In this document: in pieces, positions 30,620 through 41,650 of the stretch
Position numbering within the stretch: position 1 is the stretch's first letter
How the letters are laid out: every line of letters begins with the position of its first letter
The notes under the pieces: model-generated
The model's database searches: none
Told to the model about the DNA's origin: nothing
Seen by the model: only the letters and a program-made list of their open reading frames with translations
Source: Shinisaurus crocodilurus
Lineage: Eukaryota > Chordata > Lepidosauria > Squamata > Shinisauridae
Assembly: GCA_021292165.1 (NCBI GenBank)
Contig: CM037877.1
Location: forward strand, 208,982,715-209,046,714
Length of the DNA: 64,000 bases
Direction: 5' to 3'
Position numbers and translations under genes: made by a program

Positions 30620-31235
30620 TTTAACAATGCAAGGAGAGCTGTACTGGATTGGACCAAAGTTCCATCTAGCCCAGCCTTCGCCAACCTGGCGTCCTGCAGA
30701 CATTGTTGGACTACAACTCCCATCATTCCTGGCCATTGGTCATGCTGGTGTGGGCTGATGGGAGTTGTAGTCCAAGCCATCCTATCTCCCACAGTGACCA
30801 GCCTGGTGCTTCTGGGAAGTCCACAGTCAGGGCATGAAGGCAATAGGGCTTCCCGTGCTGTTGCCACCTCGGAACTCGTAATCAGTGCATACTGCATCTG
30901 AACATGGAGGTTCAATTTAGCTATCATGGTTATTACCCAATCCTAGACCAATGCTTAATTAATTTGTCTAGCCCTTAAAAACAACAACCAACAACACGCA
31001 TATCAGGTAATGTCCATCACCACATCCCACAGCACTGAATTCCATAGATTCACTGCATTGTGTGATGTTCTTTCTTTTATCTGTTCTGAATCTCCTGCCA
31101 ATCAGTGGCTGTAAGTTCTACTGTTATGCGGTGGTGGTGGTGGGGAGTTTATCCACTTTCATGAGTCAGTTTATAAATCTCTCTCATGCACCCCCAGTGA
31201 TCTTTTTATAAACTAAAAAAGCCCCAAATGCCTAG
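30620..31235 (-). repeat. CR1 LINE, 3' UTR and C-terminus, with nested MITE
   Basis: Antisense CR1: 'agctgtactggattggacc', then after a family P MITE (about 30668-30790) 'cagtgaccagcctggtgct', and upstream of the frame 'ttttatctgttctgaatctc' and 'aactaaaaaagccccaaatg'. The 31010-31235 part corresponds to the coding end. Confidence 0.65.
30668..30790. mobile_element. Family P hAT-like MITE nested in CR1
   Basis: Left 'agccttcgccaacctggcgt', with inner arms 'ttggactacaactcccatc' and 'gatgggagttgtagtccaa'. The right terminus is eroded. Confidence 0.7.
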
Positions 31236-31573
31236 GAGTGGGGAACCTTTTTTCTTTTGAGGGCTGCATTTCCTTGAAGGTAATTTGTGTGTGCAGGGTG
31301 CATGGCCAGGATCGCCCCAGCCCACGCTCTTTCTTCCTCTAGATCTCTTAAGGTCACTACCACCCACACTCTTTTAAACTCTGTCTCTCTCATGAGATCA
31401 TCACCTACCTTCCTTCCTCCCCTCCCCTCCCCTTTCTCTCTCTCTCTGTATCATCACCACCCCTTCCTTCCTCCCTTCCTTGAGGAAGGAAGGAAGGAAG
31501 GAAGGAAGGGGGTGGTGGTGATCTAAGAGAGCTGGAGGGAGAGAGAGAGGTGGTGGGTAGTGGTGATCTTAAG

Positions 31574-31619
<46 letters not shown>

Positions 31620-31625
31620 CATGAG
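31236..31625. repeat. hAT fragment and simple repeats
   Basis: 'gagtggggaaccttttttc' is a hAT-like left end. (TTCC)n and (AAGG)n arms at 31468-31509 form an inverted simple repeat. (ATC)n runs at 31575-31619. Confidence 0.7.
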
Positions 31626-31853
31626 GTCCAGTGTGTCGTAGTGGTGAGAATGTTGGACTGGGACTCAGGAGATCCGGGTTCTAGTCCCCGCTTGGCCATG
31701 AAACCCACTGGGTGACTTTGGGCCAGTCACTGCCTCTCAGCCTAACCTGCCTTACAAGGTTGTTGTGAGAATAAAATGGAGGGGGGGGAGGATTATGTAA
31801 GCTGCCTTGGGTTCCTTGCAGGAAATAAGGCGGGTGTAAATAAAATAAATAAA
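31626..31853 (+). repeat. MIR-like CORE-SINE, full length
   Basis: Head 'ccagtgtgtcgtagtggtg', B box 'gggttctagtcc', CORE 'gtgactttgggccagtcac', and tail 'cttgggttccttgcagg' with (AAAT)n. Confidence 0.9.
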
Positions 31854-32494
31854 TCTCTCTCTCATACACACTATCCACCCACCCATCCACAAACATGCAC
31901 AGTGCACACCCCTCACCCCACCCATCTGTTCAACCTCCCCCCATCCATCTGCCCGTATATACACACATACTCCTCACCCCCATCCATCCAGTCATTCACA
32001 GAGTGGTTCTGGAGAATACATGCGGGCTCTGATGGCTTACGAAGCTTTGAGCCAGAACTTCCGCCTTCACTGCGTTGCTCATTTTTCCTGATGGTGAGTA
32101 AATGGGGCAGTCCATTTCCATGGAGCTCCATGGATGTTTGGACTCACAGCATGTGCCTATTGTCTACCCTGCTGAAAGAGACAGGAAAATCTTACCCAAA
32201 AGCTATGTATGAAGCTGTGGCAAAGAGACAGAAATATGGTTGAATTTGATATAGAAACAGTACAAAGAGATTCGGTGCTCTGGCATGTTGTTGGGAGTCA
32301 TTTGCATTTAGCCCTTTGATTATTGCAGTATAAGTGTATTCTCTTCCATGTTTCCTGGCAGCTGGGGCCCGCCAGTTTTTCACCATATATCTCCTATTTC
32401 TTGGCCCTCAGTACATGGCAAATTAATTTTGTATCTAATATAGCAAATGTGACCAAATACTTCATGACTGGCTCTAAAAACCATGAATTGGATC
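31854..32494. other. No gene seen
   Basis: A CA/CCCATC-rich stretch (31860-31990), then single-copy-looking DNA without a recognised frame. Confidence 0.3.
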
Positions 32495-32850
32495 CAGAGG
32501 AATTTAGGCGTACTTTTTAGTCCCATTGAAATCAGTGAGAAAGTAGGCTGTGACTAACATTTTTATTTATTTATTATATTTATACCCCGCCTTTTTTCCT
32601 GCAAGGAACCCAAGGTGGCTTACACAATCCTCCTCCTCCTCTCCATTTTATCCTCACAACAACCCTGTGAGGTAGGTTAGGCAGAGAGTCAGTGACTGGC
32701 CCAAAGTCACGCAGTGAGTTTCATGGCTGAGCGAGGACTAGAATCCGGATCTCCCGAGTCCCAGTCCAACACTCTCACCACTACACCATAAGTCCCACTG
32801 ATTTCAATGGCACTTAAAAGTGACTAGTATAAACATCCATTGTGTGGATC
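32495..32850. mobile_element. Palindromic MITE split by a SINE
   Basis: Left half 'cccattgaaatcagtgag' (32523-32540) and right half 'cccactgatttcaatggc' (32793-32811) are reverse complements with small differences. The SINE at 32563-32790 lies between them, in or near the loop. The family resembles 'tcccattgaa...gacttact' repeats at 47100 and 51505. Confidence 0.5.
32563..32790 (-). repeat. MIR-like CORE-SINE
   Basis: Antisense, (TTTA)n and 'ataccccgccttttttcc' to 'ccagtccaacactctcacc'. Inserted in the palindromic MITE. Confidence 0.9.
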
Positions 32851-33394
32851 CTGAGGACGTTATCATGAGATGCTCAGCCAGGATGGTCCTTTCCATAAAA
32901 GCATCTGCCCTGGCAACCAATTAGCTCCTTTCTTGCTTTTTCCCCTGCCTCTGTCCCAGCATGCAAATATGCAGGGTTTTCAAAGATGTAATTGAAATGG
33001 ACCAAATACTTTAGGTAACCATATGAGCAAAGGGCATTGATTTAGCTCACGTGAGGGTGTGTGTTTATTTTATGATATGCTTGATTTTTTGGTTCTTTTC
33101 TCTGTTCCCTTAATAATTTTCCTTGTTTAAATTTAGTATTTTTGCCCTGGGGATTCAGTACTCTTACCTAAACCTACCCAAGTACGGTACTCTACTGCTA
33201 ATGAATATATTAGCCTTTAGGAGTGGACTGAAAAAATGGAATGATACTGTGATAAATAAGGGAAAAGGACTGACAAATTGGAATTATTTGTGATAATTAA
33301 GATGTATAGATTTTTTGCCAAATGTTATCAAAGTGCTCCTGTTTGTATTAATAGCTCGCTCTCCCTCCCTCCCTCCCTCCCTCTTTCTTTCTTA
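32851..33394. other. No gene; (CCCT)n at 33360-33384
   Basis: No recognised frame. 32880-33030 is repeat-free with 'agcatgcaaatatgcagg'. Confidence 0.3.
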
Positions 33395-33397
33395 GCT

Positions 33398-33475
33398 TAC
33401 ATTGAGCAGGGGGTTGGACTCGATGGCCTTGTAGGCCCCTTACAACTCTACTTTTCTATGATTCTATGATTCTAC
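33398..33475 (+). repeat. CR1 3' tail, very short
   Basis: 'cattgagcagggggttggac' to 'ttctatgattctatgattct': only the last ~80 bp. It is followed directly by the longer CR1 at 33476. Confidence 0.85.
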
Positions 33476-33797
33476 TTGAAGGATTGTCACACAGGAGGGC
33501 CAGGATCTCTTCTCGATCATCCCAGTTTGCAGGACACAGAACAATGGGCTCAAGTTACAGGAACCCAGATTACACCTAAACATCGGGAAAAAATCCTGAC
33601 TGTCAGAGCAATAAGACAATGGAACCAACTACCCAGGGAAGTGGTGGGCTCTCCCACTCTGGAGGCATTCAAGGTGCAGCTGGACAGCCATCTGTCAGAG
33701 ATGCTTTGACCTGGATTCCTGCATTGAGCAGGGGGTTGGACTCGATGGCCTTGTAGGCCCCTTCCAACTCTACTTTTCTATGATTCTATGATTCTAC
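33476..33797 (+). repeat. CR1 LINE C-terminus and 3' end
   Basis: The frame 33476-33709 gives 'PKHREKILTVRAIRQWNQLP' and 'REVVGSPTLEAFKVQLDSHL', the CR1 reverse-transcriptase C-terminus, with a stop followed by 'cattgagcagggggttggac' and terminal (ATTCTATG)n. 5' truncated. Confidence 0.9.
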
Positions 33798-35404
33798 ATA
33801 AGACCAGGACAGCCCCTGTGTGCAGGCTTACAATTTAAAAGACATAACACAAAAGGAAAAGGGGAGGGGGAGGGGAGAGGAAAAGAAGCAAACTTAGGCA
33901 CCAAAATTCCTATAATGACCAGCTTGAATGGAAACATACCTGGTCTGTGTTGTAAAGTGGTGGCAACTACTCCAGAATTAGGTGCCAGTAGTGAAACCTG
34001 GCTGAACCCCTCCTCCTTCTTGTGCATTTTAAGGTCATCCCCCAGTCTAGTCTGCATGTGTGAAGTAGCTCTGTCATGTGACCAGAGGCTAATGCCTGGG
34101 GCCCATGTCAAGGGGTAATGTGAGACTGAAGTAGGCCAGGACCAGGAATACTGCAGAAATAAAAGTGGAGGATGAATTCTTAAGTAGGCCAGGCTTTTTT
34201 GAAGCTCTGGTATTTAAACCTTTGGAAACTCTGTTTTTATCCCACGCAGAGCTCTGTTTCCTGTTTCTGGCAGTTCTTCTCGGTTCTTGTCTGTGCTAGG
34301 GATTTTCTGCTGATCATTTTCGGGCCAGCCTAATGCATCCCTGTCTCTTTCATTTGGGGGGGGGGGGGATAGTAGCTGGGTGTGTGTTGGGTTGCTGGGA
34401 ACCCAGATTGGGACTGTTATGTAGGCCAGGGGAAGGGGGTTAACCCCCCACAACCAATTTCCTGTTGAAAATCACTCCTTGAAGCTGCTATGGTAAGAAA
34501 CTCGTAGGTACACATATATGCTCTTTTTATGGGGGTCAACTGTCATTGGAAAAATCACACAAGGAGGAAAGGGTTAAACCCCCTTCTCCCTGTGCCATAG
34601 GCCTTGTCCTGATCTACTGCTGCTCCATACACACAGCTGCTTTTGCAAAAATGTTATGAGATGGAGATGCCTCTATTTCGGCCCTCAGTGTTTTGGACAT
34701 GCATCCAATCTGCAGCCTCTGTACCATGTACCTAGTCATATTTATTGTATTTATATTTTAGCCATAGTTATTTTCACTGCAAATTGGCTTGGACGCTGAG
34801 TCAGATACTACAGGGGCTGAGGCAGATAGGAAAGCATCCTGTACAAAGTTGCTCTGCTTAGTTCTGCTCCATGCATGGACCGCCCAGGAAACTGGGACAC
34901 TTGGCTTGCTCAGTCCTCACACAGGCGCACACACAACAGACTTGTCTCTTCAGAAAGGAACAGTTACCGCTAGAGGGGAAAATAAGATGACATGGGGGTT
35001 GGCATCACCTAGATCCAGTCTGACAGGATCTTAGTGCAAGGCCATGGGGTTTCATAATTACCCATCTCAGTATGATTTCAAGGTCACTGCTATCAGCTGG
35101 AAGAAGAATGCAGTGGCATTTGCATAAATGCCTATACACTTACAGGTGCTTTTCTGACATATGTTCTGGATGGGGAATTACATCCCTTCAAAGTTGTTGA
35201 ATACCCTGGAGACTCCTTAATGTGTGGGTCCCCCCCCCCAAATCACATTCTTCTTTCCGGTGACTGCAGGTATAACAGGTCCCAAGTAGTTTTCTGAAAA
35301 GGTCAGATGCACATTGGATGTTGCGTGGTGGACATTTCCCTGCCCCATCTCCGCATGATGCATTTCTGTTTCAGGGATAGTCCCAGCTGTGCCTTTCAGC
35401 ATGG
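33798..35404. other. No gene recognised
   Basis: Includes a G-run at 34357-34368 and 'ggttaaccccccacaacc'-like text around 34440 and 34575 that resembles the interior of the hAT copy near 55070. No coding frame of note. Confidence 0.3.
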
Positions 35405-35700
35405 TGACCATTAATTAATTAATTACGGTACCTTTTAAAGCCACTCAATAACAAACTGAGCGGTTTACAGTAGCTAACAGAATAATATACAAAAGCTAAA
35501 AGAATAAAATACAATAGAAAACAGGAACACAATACAAAGCACAGGAATGAAATATATAAGAACAGCTATAATTAAAACACACACACACACACACACCACT
35601 CTAAATTGCCTGGGGGTGGGGAGGTCTTTGGCATCGAAAAAATAACAATGCAGGCAACAGGTGAACCTCCTTTGGGAGGACATTCCGTAAAGCCAGGTGA
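35405..35700 (-). repeat. L2/CR1-like LINE 3' end
   Basis: 'ccactcaataacaaactgag', an A-rich stretch with 'ataaaatacaatagaaaac', (CA)n at 35577-35596 and 'cctttgggaggacattccgt'. The layout parallels 1-165 and 23869-24255. Confidence 0.5.
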
Positions 35701-35723
35701 GCACATGCCGGTCTTCTCCTGCC

Positions 35724-35806
35724 TGGTGCCCTCCAGATGTTTTGGACTACAATTCCCATCATTCCTAACCATTGACTATGCTGGCTTAGGGAAGCTGCCA
35801 AGGTGA
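35724..35806. mobile_element. Family P MITE, left arm and partial right end
   Basis: 'ctggtgccctccagatgttt', 'tggactacaattcccatc' and 'aaccattgactatgctggc', then the shortened end 'ttagggaagctgcc'. Confidence 0.65.
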
Positions 35807-36009
35807 GCCAAATGATGTTGGGAGACATGGCCATGGCCCTGACATCATTCAGCCCGTGGAGGGCTCATCCCGGGAAGGGTGTTATCTGGGCCCCACCCAC
35901 TTTTGGTTGCCCTCTCCTGACTTAGAGCAGCTACATCTATATGAACCAGCATGCCTTATATATGCGATAGTAACTTGATACGTAGCAGCACAAGCCTGCC
36001 CTAACGGCC

Positions 36010-36606
36010 TCACAGGAAGCGCTTGGAAAAAGTGCAGAAAAGGGCAACTAAAATGATCAAGGGGCTGGAGCAACTGCCCTATGAGGAAAAGCTGCAGCAG
36101 CTGGGATTGTTTAGCTTAGAAAAAAAAGGTGAGTAAGGAGACATGATAGAGGTGTACAAAATTATGCATGGTGTAGAGAAAGTGGACGGGGAGACCGTTT
36201 TCTCCCTCTCTCATAGTACTAATGGGGTCATCCCATGAAGCTGATTGGTGGGAGGGTCAGGACAGATAAAAGGAACTACTTCTTCACACAGCGCAGAGTT
36301 AAACTATGGAATTCACTTCCACAGATGCAGTGATGGCCATCAATTTGGACAGTTTTAAAAGGGGATTGGACAAATTCATGGAGGAGAAGGCTATCAATGG
36401 CTACTAGTCCTGATTGGCTATATGCTTCCTCCAGTGTCAGAGGCAGCATGCCTATGTACACCAGTTGCTGGGGAACATGGGCAGGAAGGGGCTGTTGCAC
36501 TCATGTCCTGCTTGTGGGGCAGCTGGTTGGCCACTGTGTGAACAGAATGCGGGACTAGAGGGACCCTTGATCTGATCCAGCATGGCTCTTCTTATGTTCT
36601 TAGTTA
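36010..36606 (+). repeat. CR1 LINE C-terminus and 3' UTR
   Basis: 'ttggaaaaagtgcagaaaag', 'agacatgatagaggtgtac', 'ctctcatagtactaatgggg', and 'aactacttcttcacacagcg' spell the CR1 RT end. The 3' UTR 'gctggggaacatgggcagg' ends at 'gctcttcttatgttctta'. It is the most complete copy of this subfamily in the window but has frame breaks (e.g. 'gaaaaaaaaggtgagtaag'). Confidence 0.8.
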
Positions 36607-37922
36607 TGCTGTTGCTATTACTATTACATGAATGTAAAGACATTCCAATCTTAGTCTCTGCTCTGTGTTGCAGCTACACCTATCTTTAGGATCAGATAGC
36701 TTGGACGTTCCCATTTCACTGATTTCAGGCATTCCTTCGGTCAGAGCTATAACCCAATAGGGTTGTAATCTCAGGTTTGTACATTTCTATATTGCATTAT
36801 ACTGCAGTAACTTCTGTAGCGGCTATAATTTCAAATGATAACAGCACAGCCAGGCAACATTACTCATTTACTGATAAAGCATTAGCACTGGGAACGAGAG
36901 CAAGAGACATCGAAATAATCTCTCCTGTGCTGGTGCCTGGAAGGATTTCTGTCAGTACCATGGGCAGTTTGGGTAGACCTGCGCCTTACCTGAACTGGAC
37001 AGAAGCTGCTGGAATAACAAAATAGCTCATTTACATGAGCTCACAAAGGCACACACACAACTGGTTTTCACGGATTTTTTAAAAATCCCATCCTTCAAAT
37101 TCTCTGCTTTCCCCAGTTAAACTGTTTTGCTTTCTTTTGTTTAGAGATTCACCACCTGATCCTATGACTTGATGTGCCAGTAAATGAATGCTTAGGATGG
37201 GATGTACTGACTGTTGAGACAGCACAAGCAGCAGTGTTACTGTGGCAGTTCCAAGACATTATTCTTACATTCAACCCCAGGCAAATACACTGGTGCAAAT
37301 GTTTACAACTGGAATGTTGAAGATGCACCTGCAGAGAATAAGCTTTGCTCTTCAGATTCAGGCATGATTATCAATTTGAATTTTTTTTGGGTGGGCGGGA
37401 GAAACATAATAGAGTAGCACGACTTCTACCAGACCTCTCTGAGCAAGGAACATTTCATTTGAGAGTAGCACTGTGTGTTTCAAAGGAAACTCGGGTTTCC
37501 TAACCGTGGGTTTTCCTCAAAATGTTATTGCAGGGAAAACTTGCTGGCTGATTCTGCTGTGCAACCCCCTGAACCCCCAGTCCTGCATTCATGTTATTTG
37601 GCAGAGGCATATCTTTAGAAACTACATGTTTGCCAGTACAATGTGTAGTTCTGTGCCTCCATATAGTGACCGCAGCTGGATAATGCTCAGCTTTTGATCA
37701 ATCTAATGGATATGAACCTCAGAGCTCTTTCTGCGCAATATATTCAGAAGAAATTTACCCATTGCTTTCTCATGGTAAACCAATCTCGTCACATGAAACA
37801 TGGATGTGAGGATCACATTGCCAAAGCCTGGCTTTGAAAGTCACTCCCTTTAATAGCTCTGCAGCTGGGAAAAGTTCACTGGGTGCAGCTTCTCTTACCA
37901 TTGCAACAATGTGGCAGGAGAA
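36607..37922. other. No gene recognised
   Basis: Mixed DNA without repeats I recognise. Short frames only. 36770-36860 is AT-rich. Confidence 0.3.
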
Positions 37923-38105
37923 GGGGCTGTAGCTCAGTGGTAGAGCACATGCGTTGCATGCAGACGGCCCAAGGTTCATTTCCTGGCATCTCCAGGTAGG
38001 GCTGGGAGACACTCCTGTCCGAAACCCTAGGGAGTCACTGCCGGTCAGTGTTGGCAATACTGACTTAGATATACCAATAGTCTAACTTGGTATAAGGCAA
38101 CTTCC
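37923..38105 (+). repeat. tRNA-Ala-like SINE, full length
   Basis: Head 'ggggctgtagctcagtggta' with an A box, an anticodon region 'gcgttgcatgc' (TGC, alanine-like) and B box 'aaggttcatttcc', then a body to 'ttggtataaggcaacttcc'. The long non-tRNA body and copies at 59624 and 13094 show a SINE, not a tRNA gene. Confidence 0.85.
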
Positions 38106-38305
38106 AGTGGAGGCTGGTGGCTCTAATGTCCGTGGGGCAGTGTATCCACTCCGGGTTTTAGTCTGACATTTTAAGGAGCCACCCATGGTGCTGAACCACA
38201 AACCCAAGCTAGGTTCAACACCATGGACAGCTCCTTTAATGTTCAGACTGAAGCCAGGAGTGGATTCACGGCCCCACTGACATTGGAGCCACCAGCCACT
38301 GCTGG
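38106..38305. mobile_element. Palindromic MITE, family G
   Basis: 'ggaggctggtggctctaatg' and 'tgacattggagccaccagcc' are inverted ends. The central hairpin is 'acccatggtgctgaacc' and 'ggttcaacaccatggacag'. It starts within or immediately after the SINE tail. Confidence 0.75.
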
Positions 38306-38412
38306 CAGCTTCCTTTGTTCCTAATGTGACAAGAGATGCTACCCTACATCTCCTTCAGAGCTCTCTGCCATGGAGTTACTAAAGGCATAAGAACACAAAT
38401 TGGGACAATATG

Positions 38413-38652
38413 TAGGGATATCCATGTACCTGGGGGGGCCTGCCCCACCTCGCTTCTCCGCGGCGGGGCCCCCCCCCGCTGCTCGATCCTCAGCGGCGCG
38501 GAGCAATACTCCACGCTGCTCAAGCCGGCCGTGCCGGTCCCGTCACAGCTGGCTCGCCACGGAGCGGTGAGCGGGCACTGGGACCCGGTAAGGCCCGCTT
38601 GCCTCTTGCGGGCGTGAGCAGGGCCGATTTGAGGCGAGCGGATACATCCCTA
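38413..38652. mobile_element. GC-rich 240-bp element with TAGGGAT ends
   Basis: Begins tagggatatcc and ends ggatacatcccta, approximate inverted repeats. The inside is strikingly GC- and CpG-rich ('ccgcggcggggccccccccc'). Its right 55 bp ('gcgggcgtgagcagggcc', 'gaggcgagcgga') match the GC-rich interior of the Tigger-like MITEs at 4195-4250 and 62250-62310. No target duplication was found. Confidence 0.5.
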
Positions 38653-38662
38653 GCCAAGAGTT

Positions 38663-38822
38663 CATAGATCATAGAGTTGGAAGGAGCCTACAAGGCTATC
38701 AAGTCCAACCCCCTGCTCAATGCAGGAAACTAGAGGAGGGATCTCCCATCCAAGTAATAACCAGGCCTGACCCTGCTTAGCTTTCCACACTCAGACAAGC
38801 TGAGCCAGCGTGAGCCACAGGC
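38663..38822 (-). repeat. 5S rRNA-derived SINE with CR1 tail
   Basis: On the minus strand: a 5S-like head ('gaaagctaagcagggtcagg', 'ctggttattacttggatggg') followed by the CR1 3' end ('cattgagcagggggttggac' to 'ctatgatctatgaa'). In real 5S rRNA the matching stretch is the internal-promoter half. Shortened upstream. SINE3-class elements of this build are known in vertebrates. Confidence 0.8.
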
Positions 38823-39351
38823 TTGATGGCAGAGTAATAAACCAGATATCCTGTTAGAGGCCCAGCTGGTGATCAGAGGTGTTGGGCCCGCTCTAGGACC
38901 AGCCATGTGCACACACAATTAGGATAACAGTTCATTGGAGTTCCAGGGGAATGGAGCGAATGAGAGGACCTGTTTCTTAAGCAGAATCCGTGGTAAGGAG
39001 GGAAGTAAAGAACTACGACCTGAAAATGGCCAAGCTTTCAATGTTTATTTGATTTTTTAAAACAAAAACTGGTTAAAGATTTTGCAGCTGAACGTGAGTT
39101 AATCCACACTTGAGTTACATCATTTCAAATGTTAATTAGTACTCATTTGATTATTTCAGATTTGAGCAATTCATCTTCAGTTGATTCGGGTTTTGTTTGC
39201 TTGTTAGTTTTTACAGTAAGCAATAAACGTAATGCTGAAAAAGTGTTATCTCAACTGACTGTGTAAATGGGGCCTGAGCGGTGAAAAGACCAGCTTCACA
39301 TACTTGTTGGAGGATCTACCCCATCTTGATTGACTAGGAAGCCTATATCAA
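38823..39351. other. No gene recognised
   Basis: A/T-rich stretch 39040-39240 with no repeat assignment. Confidence 0.3.
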
Positions 39352-39487
39352 CCTTCCTCAACCTGGGGCACTCCAGATGTGCTGGACTACAGCTCCCATC
39401 ACCCCAGCCACCATGTTGTCTGGGGATGATGGAATTTATAGTCCAACACATCTGGAGGGCGCCAGGTTGGGGAAGGCCGGCCTATGT
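39352..39487. mobile_element. Family P hAT-like MITE
   Basis: Left 'ccttcctcaacctggggcac' and right 'gcgccaggttggggaaggc', with arms 'gctggactacagctccc' and 'ggaatttatagtccaaca'. The hairpin is clear. Confidence 0.8.
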
Positions 39488-39867
39488 AAACCCTTCTTGA
39501 TCAGCCCCAGGTTCGAACTTTTCCTCAGTGATGTATGAGCAGCAAGCCAGGACTTCCCTGCCTGACCATACTCCCTGATCCCAGACCTTCCACTGCTTAC
39601 TTTGCACTGCTGTGGAATTGCTTCCCTGGACATTGGACTGTGCATTTGTCATAGATCTGGCTTAATCTCCCAGGTTCGGAGGTAACCTACCACAATTTTG
39701 GCTAACTCATTGAATGGACTTCATCATTCATATCCAGCAATTAATCACTGGTTGTGCTTTTGTCATTTCCAGTGGACGCACAACTATGGGAGCATAAATA
39801 AGCCCATTTGATATATCAGTGGACTTTGACCCCCATGGCTTCTGAAGCTGATTCCTTACAGAAAAAC

Positions 39868-40055
39868 ATGGTGGTGGAGAATGTGCTTTGCATGTTAAGG
39901 GTCACCGTTTCAATACCTGGCATCTCCAGTTAAAAGGTTCGGGGTAGCAGGTTCAGGTAGAGACCATTTAGGGATGCAGCCAGTCACAGTAGACAATTCT
40001 GCACTATATGGACAAATTGTCAGACCCGCTATAAGGCAGCTTCCTGTGTGCCTAT
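39868..40055 (+). repeat. tRNA-Ala-like SINE, old copy
   Basis: 'gaatgtgctttgcatgttaa', 'cctggcatctcc', 'gggatgcagccagtcacagt' and 'ctataaggcagcttcctgtg' follow the SINE order but are diverged; the 5' end is lost. Confidence 0.65.
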
Positions 40056-40174
40056 GCGATTCTCTCTCACCCACCCCACCTGTCTTGGATTTGTTTTTGC
40101 CAAGTAACGAATGGTTGACAACCCCAAAACTTCTCCAGAAACTATAAAATAATGGATAAAATGGGGAGGGGGAG

Positions 40175-40460
40175 ATCTGCCAGTGCTGGCTTCAGGTTTT
40201 TTTTGGGGGGGTCTTTGGGCAAGATGCCCATAGTGGGGGCCCTCTGCTTCTGTCCTGCTGCCCACTCACTTGCCCTCAGTCTCACTCTGGACTCAGTCTG
40301 TATAGCTATGAGAGGGAGAATGCAAGGCAAGTGAAGGAAGCTGCTCTTAAAATCTCACTCTGGCTTGCAAATGAACAGGCAGTAACAGCAGAGAAGAGGA
40401 ACAGCAGCACGTGGGCCACAGGCCTCTGGGGATGGACAGTGGGCCCTCTGCAGGTGCCCA
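40175..40460. repeat. Repeat family B copy
   Basis: 'gccagtgctggcttcaggtt' then 'tctttgggcaagatgcc' and 'gggggccctctgcttctgt' match the family B left end. Confidence 0.5.
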
Positions 40461-41240
40461 ATGATGCCTACCCCTGGGGCTGGCCCCGAGATCTGCATTT
40501 CCGATGGCACACAATGGGAAGACAGATTTATTTTTAAATGTTGTTTCATAAAAATCATCCTCGTTCATCATGCTATGGTTGGTGAGATTCGCACTATGTA
40601 GCATGACTTGATGAGGAACATGTTGAACCTGAGTTTCGATAAATGAGTTAATGAGATTTGCAGGAAGTTCAAGCCAATGATATGAGATCTGAAATTAATA
40701 AAATGGTTCATTGCAAATTGGAACCACGAGGCCTTTGGAGTGGTTAGTTATTCAAACTCCCCCCACACCGCTAGCTCAGCAAATGATTCCTGCTTCTTTT
40801 CTGTGCCCTTATGTTCCCAACAGGCATGCATTTAATAGGAAACTGCCCACTTTAGCTCACTGGTGTCCTTTTAATTGGAATACAGTAGTTGACGATCTTT
40901 TTGTTCCAGTGGGTGAAGAGACAATTTTAATGATAAGCATTTAAAAGTTACAGAAATAAATTAACAGAAGCATTCTTGCATCCACAGTATAAGTTTCATG
41001 TGAAAATGCAGAAATTGCCTGGGAGAAGAAGGAAAGGAAGTTGTTATCAGAAAGGAGGCGGCCACCAAGACAGATGCCGCTGTTAGCATGTGTAGGAAAT
41101 TAGGGTAGTTCATCCATTCTGCTCCCAGTCATCCAGGCTAGAGGGGGAAGCCGGCCAGTTGAACCAGAAAAAAACAAATAGGGGACCCCAAAACAGACAA
41201 GCACAAATAGGGTGGGGGAGAAACGGAGTAAATAAGAGGG
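40461..41240. other. No gene recognised
   Basis: No supported coding or repeat feature apart from A/T-rich text near 40930-40990. Confidence 0.3.
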
Positions 41241-41286
41241 GGGGATACACACACACACACACACACACTCTCTCACACACACATAT
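41241..41286. repeat. (CA)n microsatellite
   Basis: About 12 CA units, a CTCT break, then four more units. Confidence 0.9.
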
Positions 41287-41509
41287 TCATTGTAGTCCAA
41301 TGCAATTTGGACTCTACTCATCCTTCATCAGGGAATTTCAGAAAGAAGAACCTTTCAGATTTGGATGTGCTGACTCTTCGGCCTCCTATGCTGCAAAATG
41401 GGGTAAATCTATGCTCAGTTGAACCAGCAGCAGTTTTGGTGGGAGCCAGAGGCCAGAGATTTGTGAGAAGCTGTCCAGCAACATCCCCAGGAATCATTCA
41501 GACCAGGAT

Positions 41510-41650
41510 GCTGAACAGTAGGGGGGCCTCCAGGTGGAATAGACTAGAACTCCCATAATCTCCATCTAACATGGCCACACTGGCTGGGGATGATGGCATT
41601 TGTATTATAACACATCTGAAGGGCACCTGATTGGGGAGGGACTGTTCTAG
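41510..41650. mobile_element. Family P MITE, diverged
   Basis: 'tagaactcccataatctcc' and 'gatgatggcatttgtattat' arms, and right end 'cacctgattggggaggga'. Confidence 0.55.

Noticed and set aside
37923..37995. A tRNA-Ala gene (also 59636-59700)
   Set aside because: The tRNA-like head is degenerate and continues into a repeated SINE body; the same body occurs without the head at 22690.
38740..38822. A 5S rRNA gene (also at 55380 and 54740)
   Set aside because: Only the internal part of 5S is present and it is fused to a CR1 tail in all three copies, so it is a SINE.
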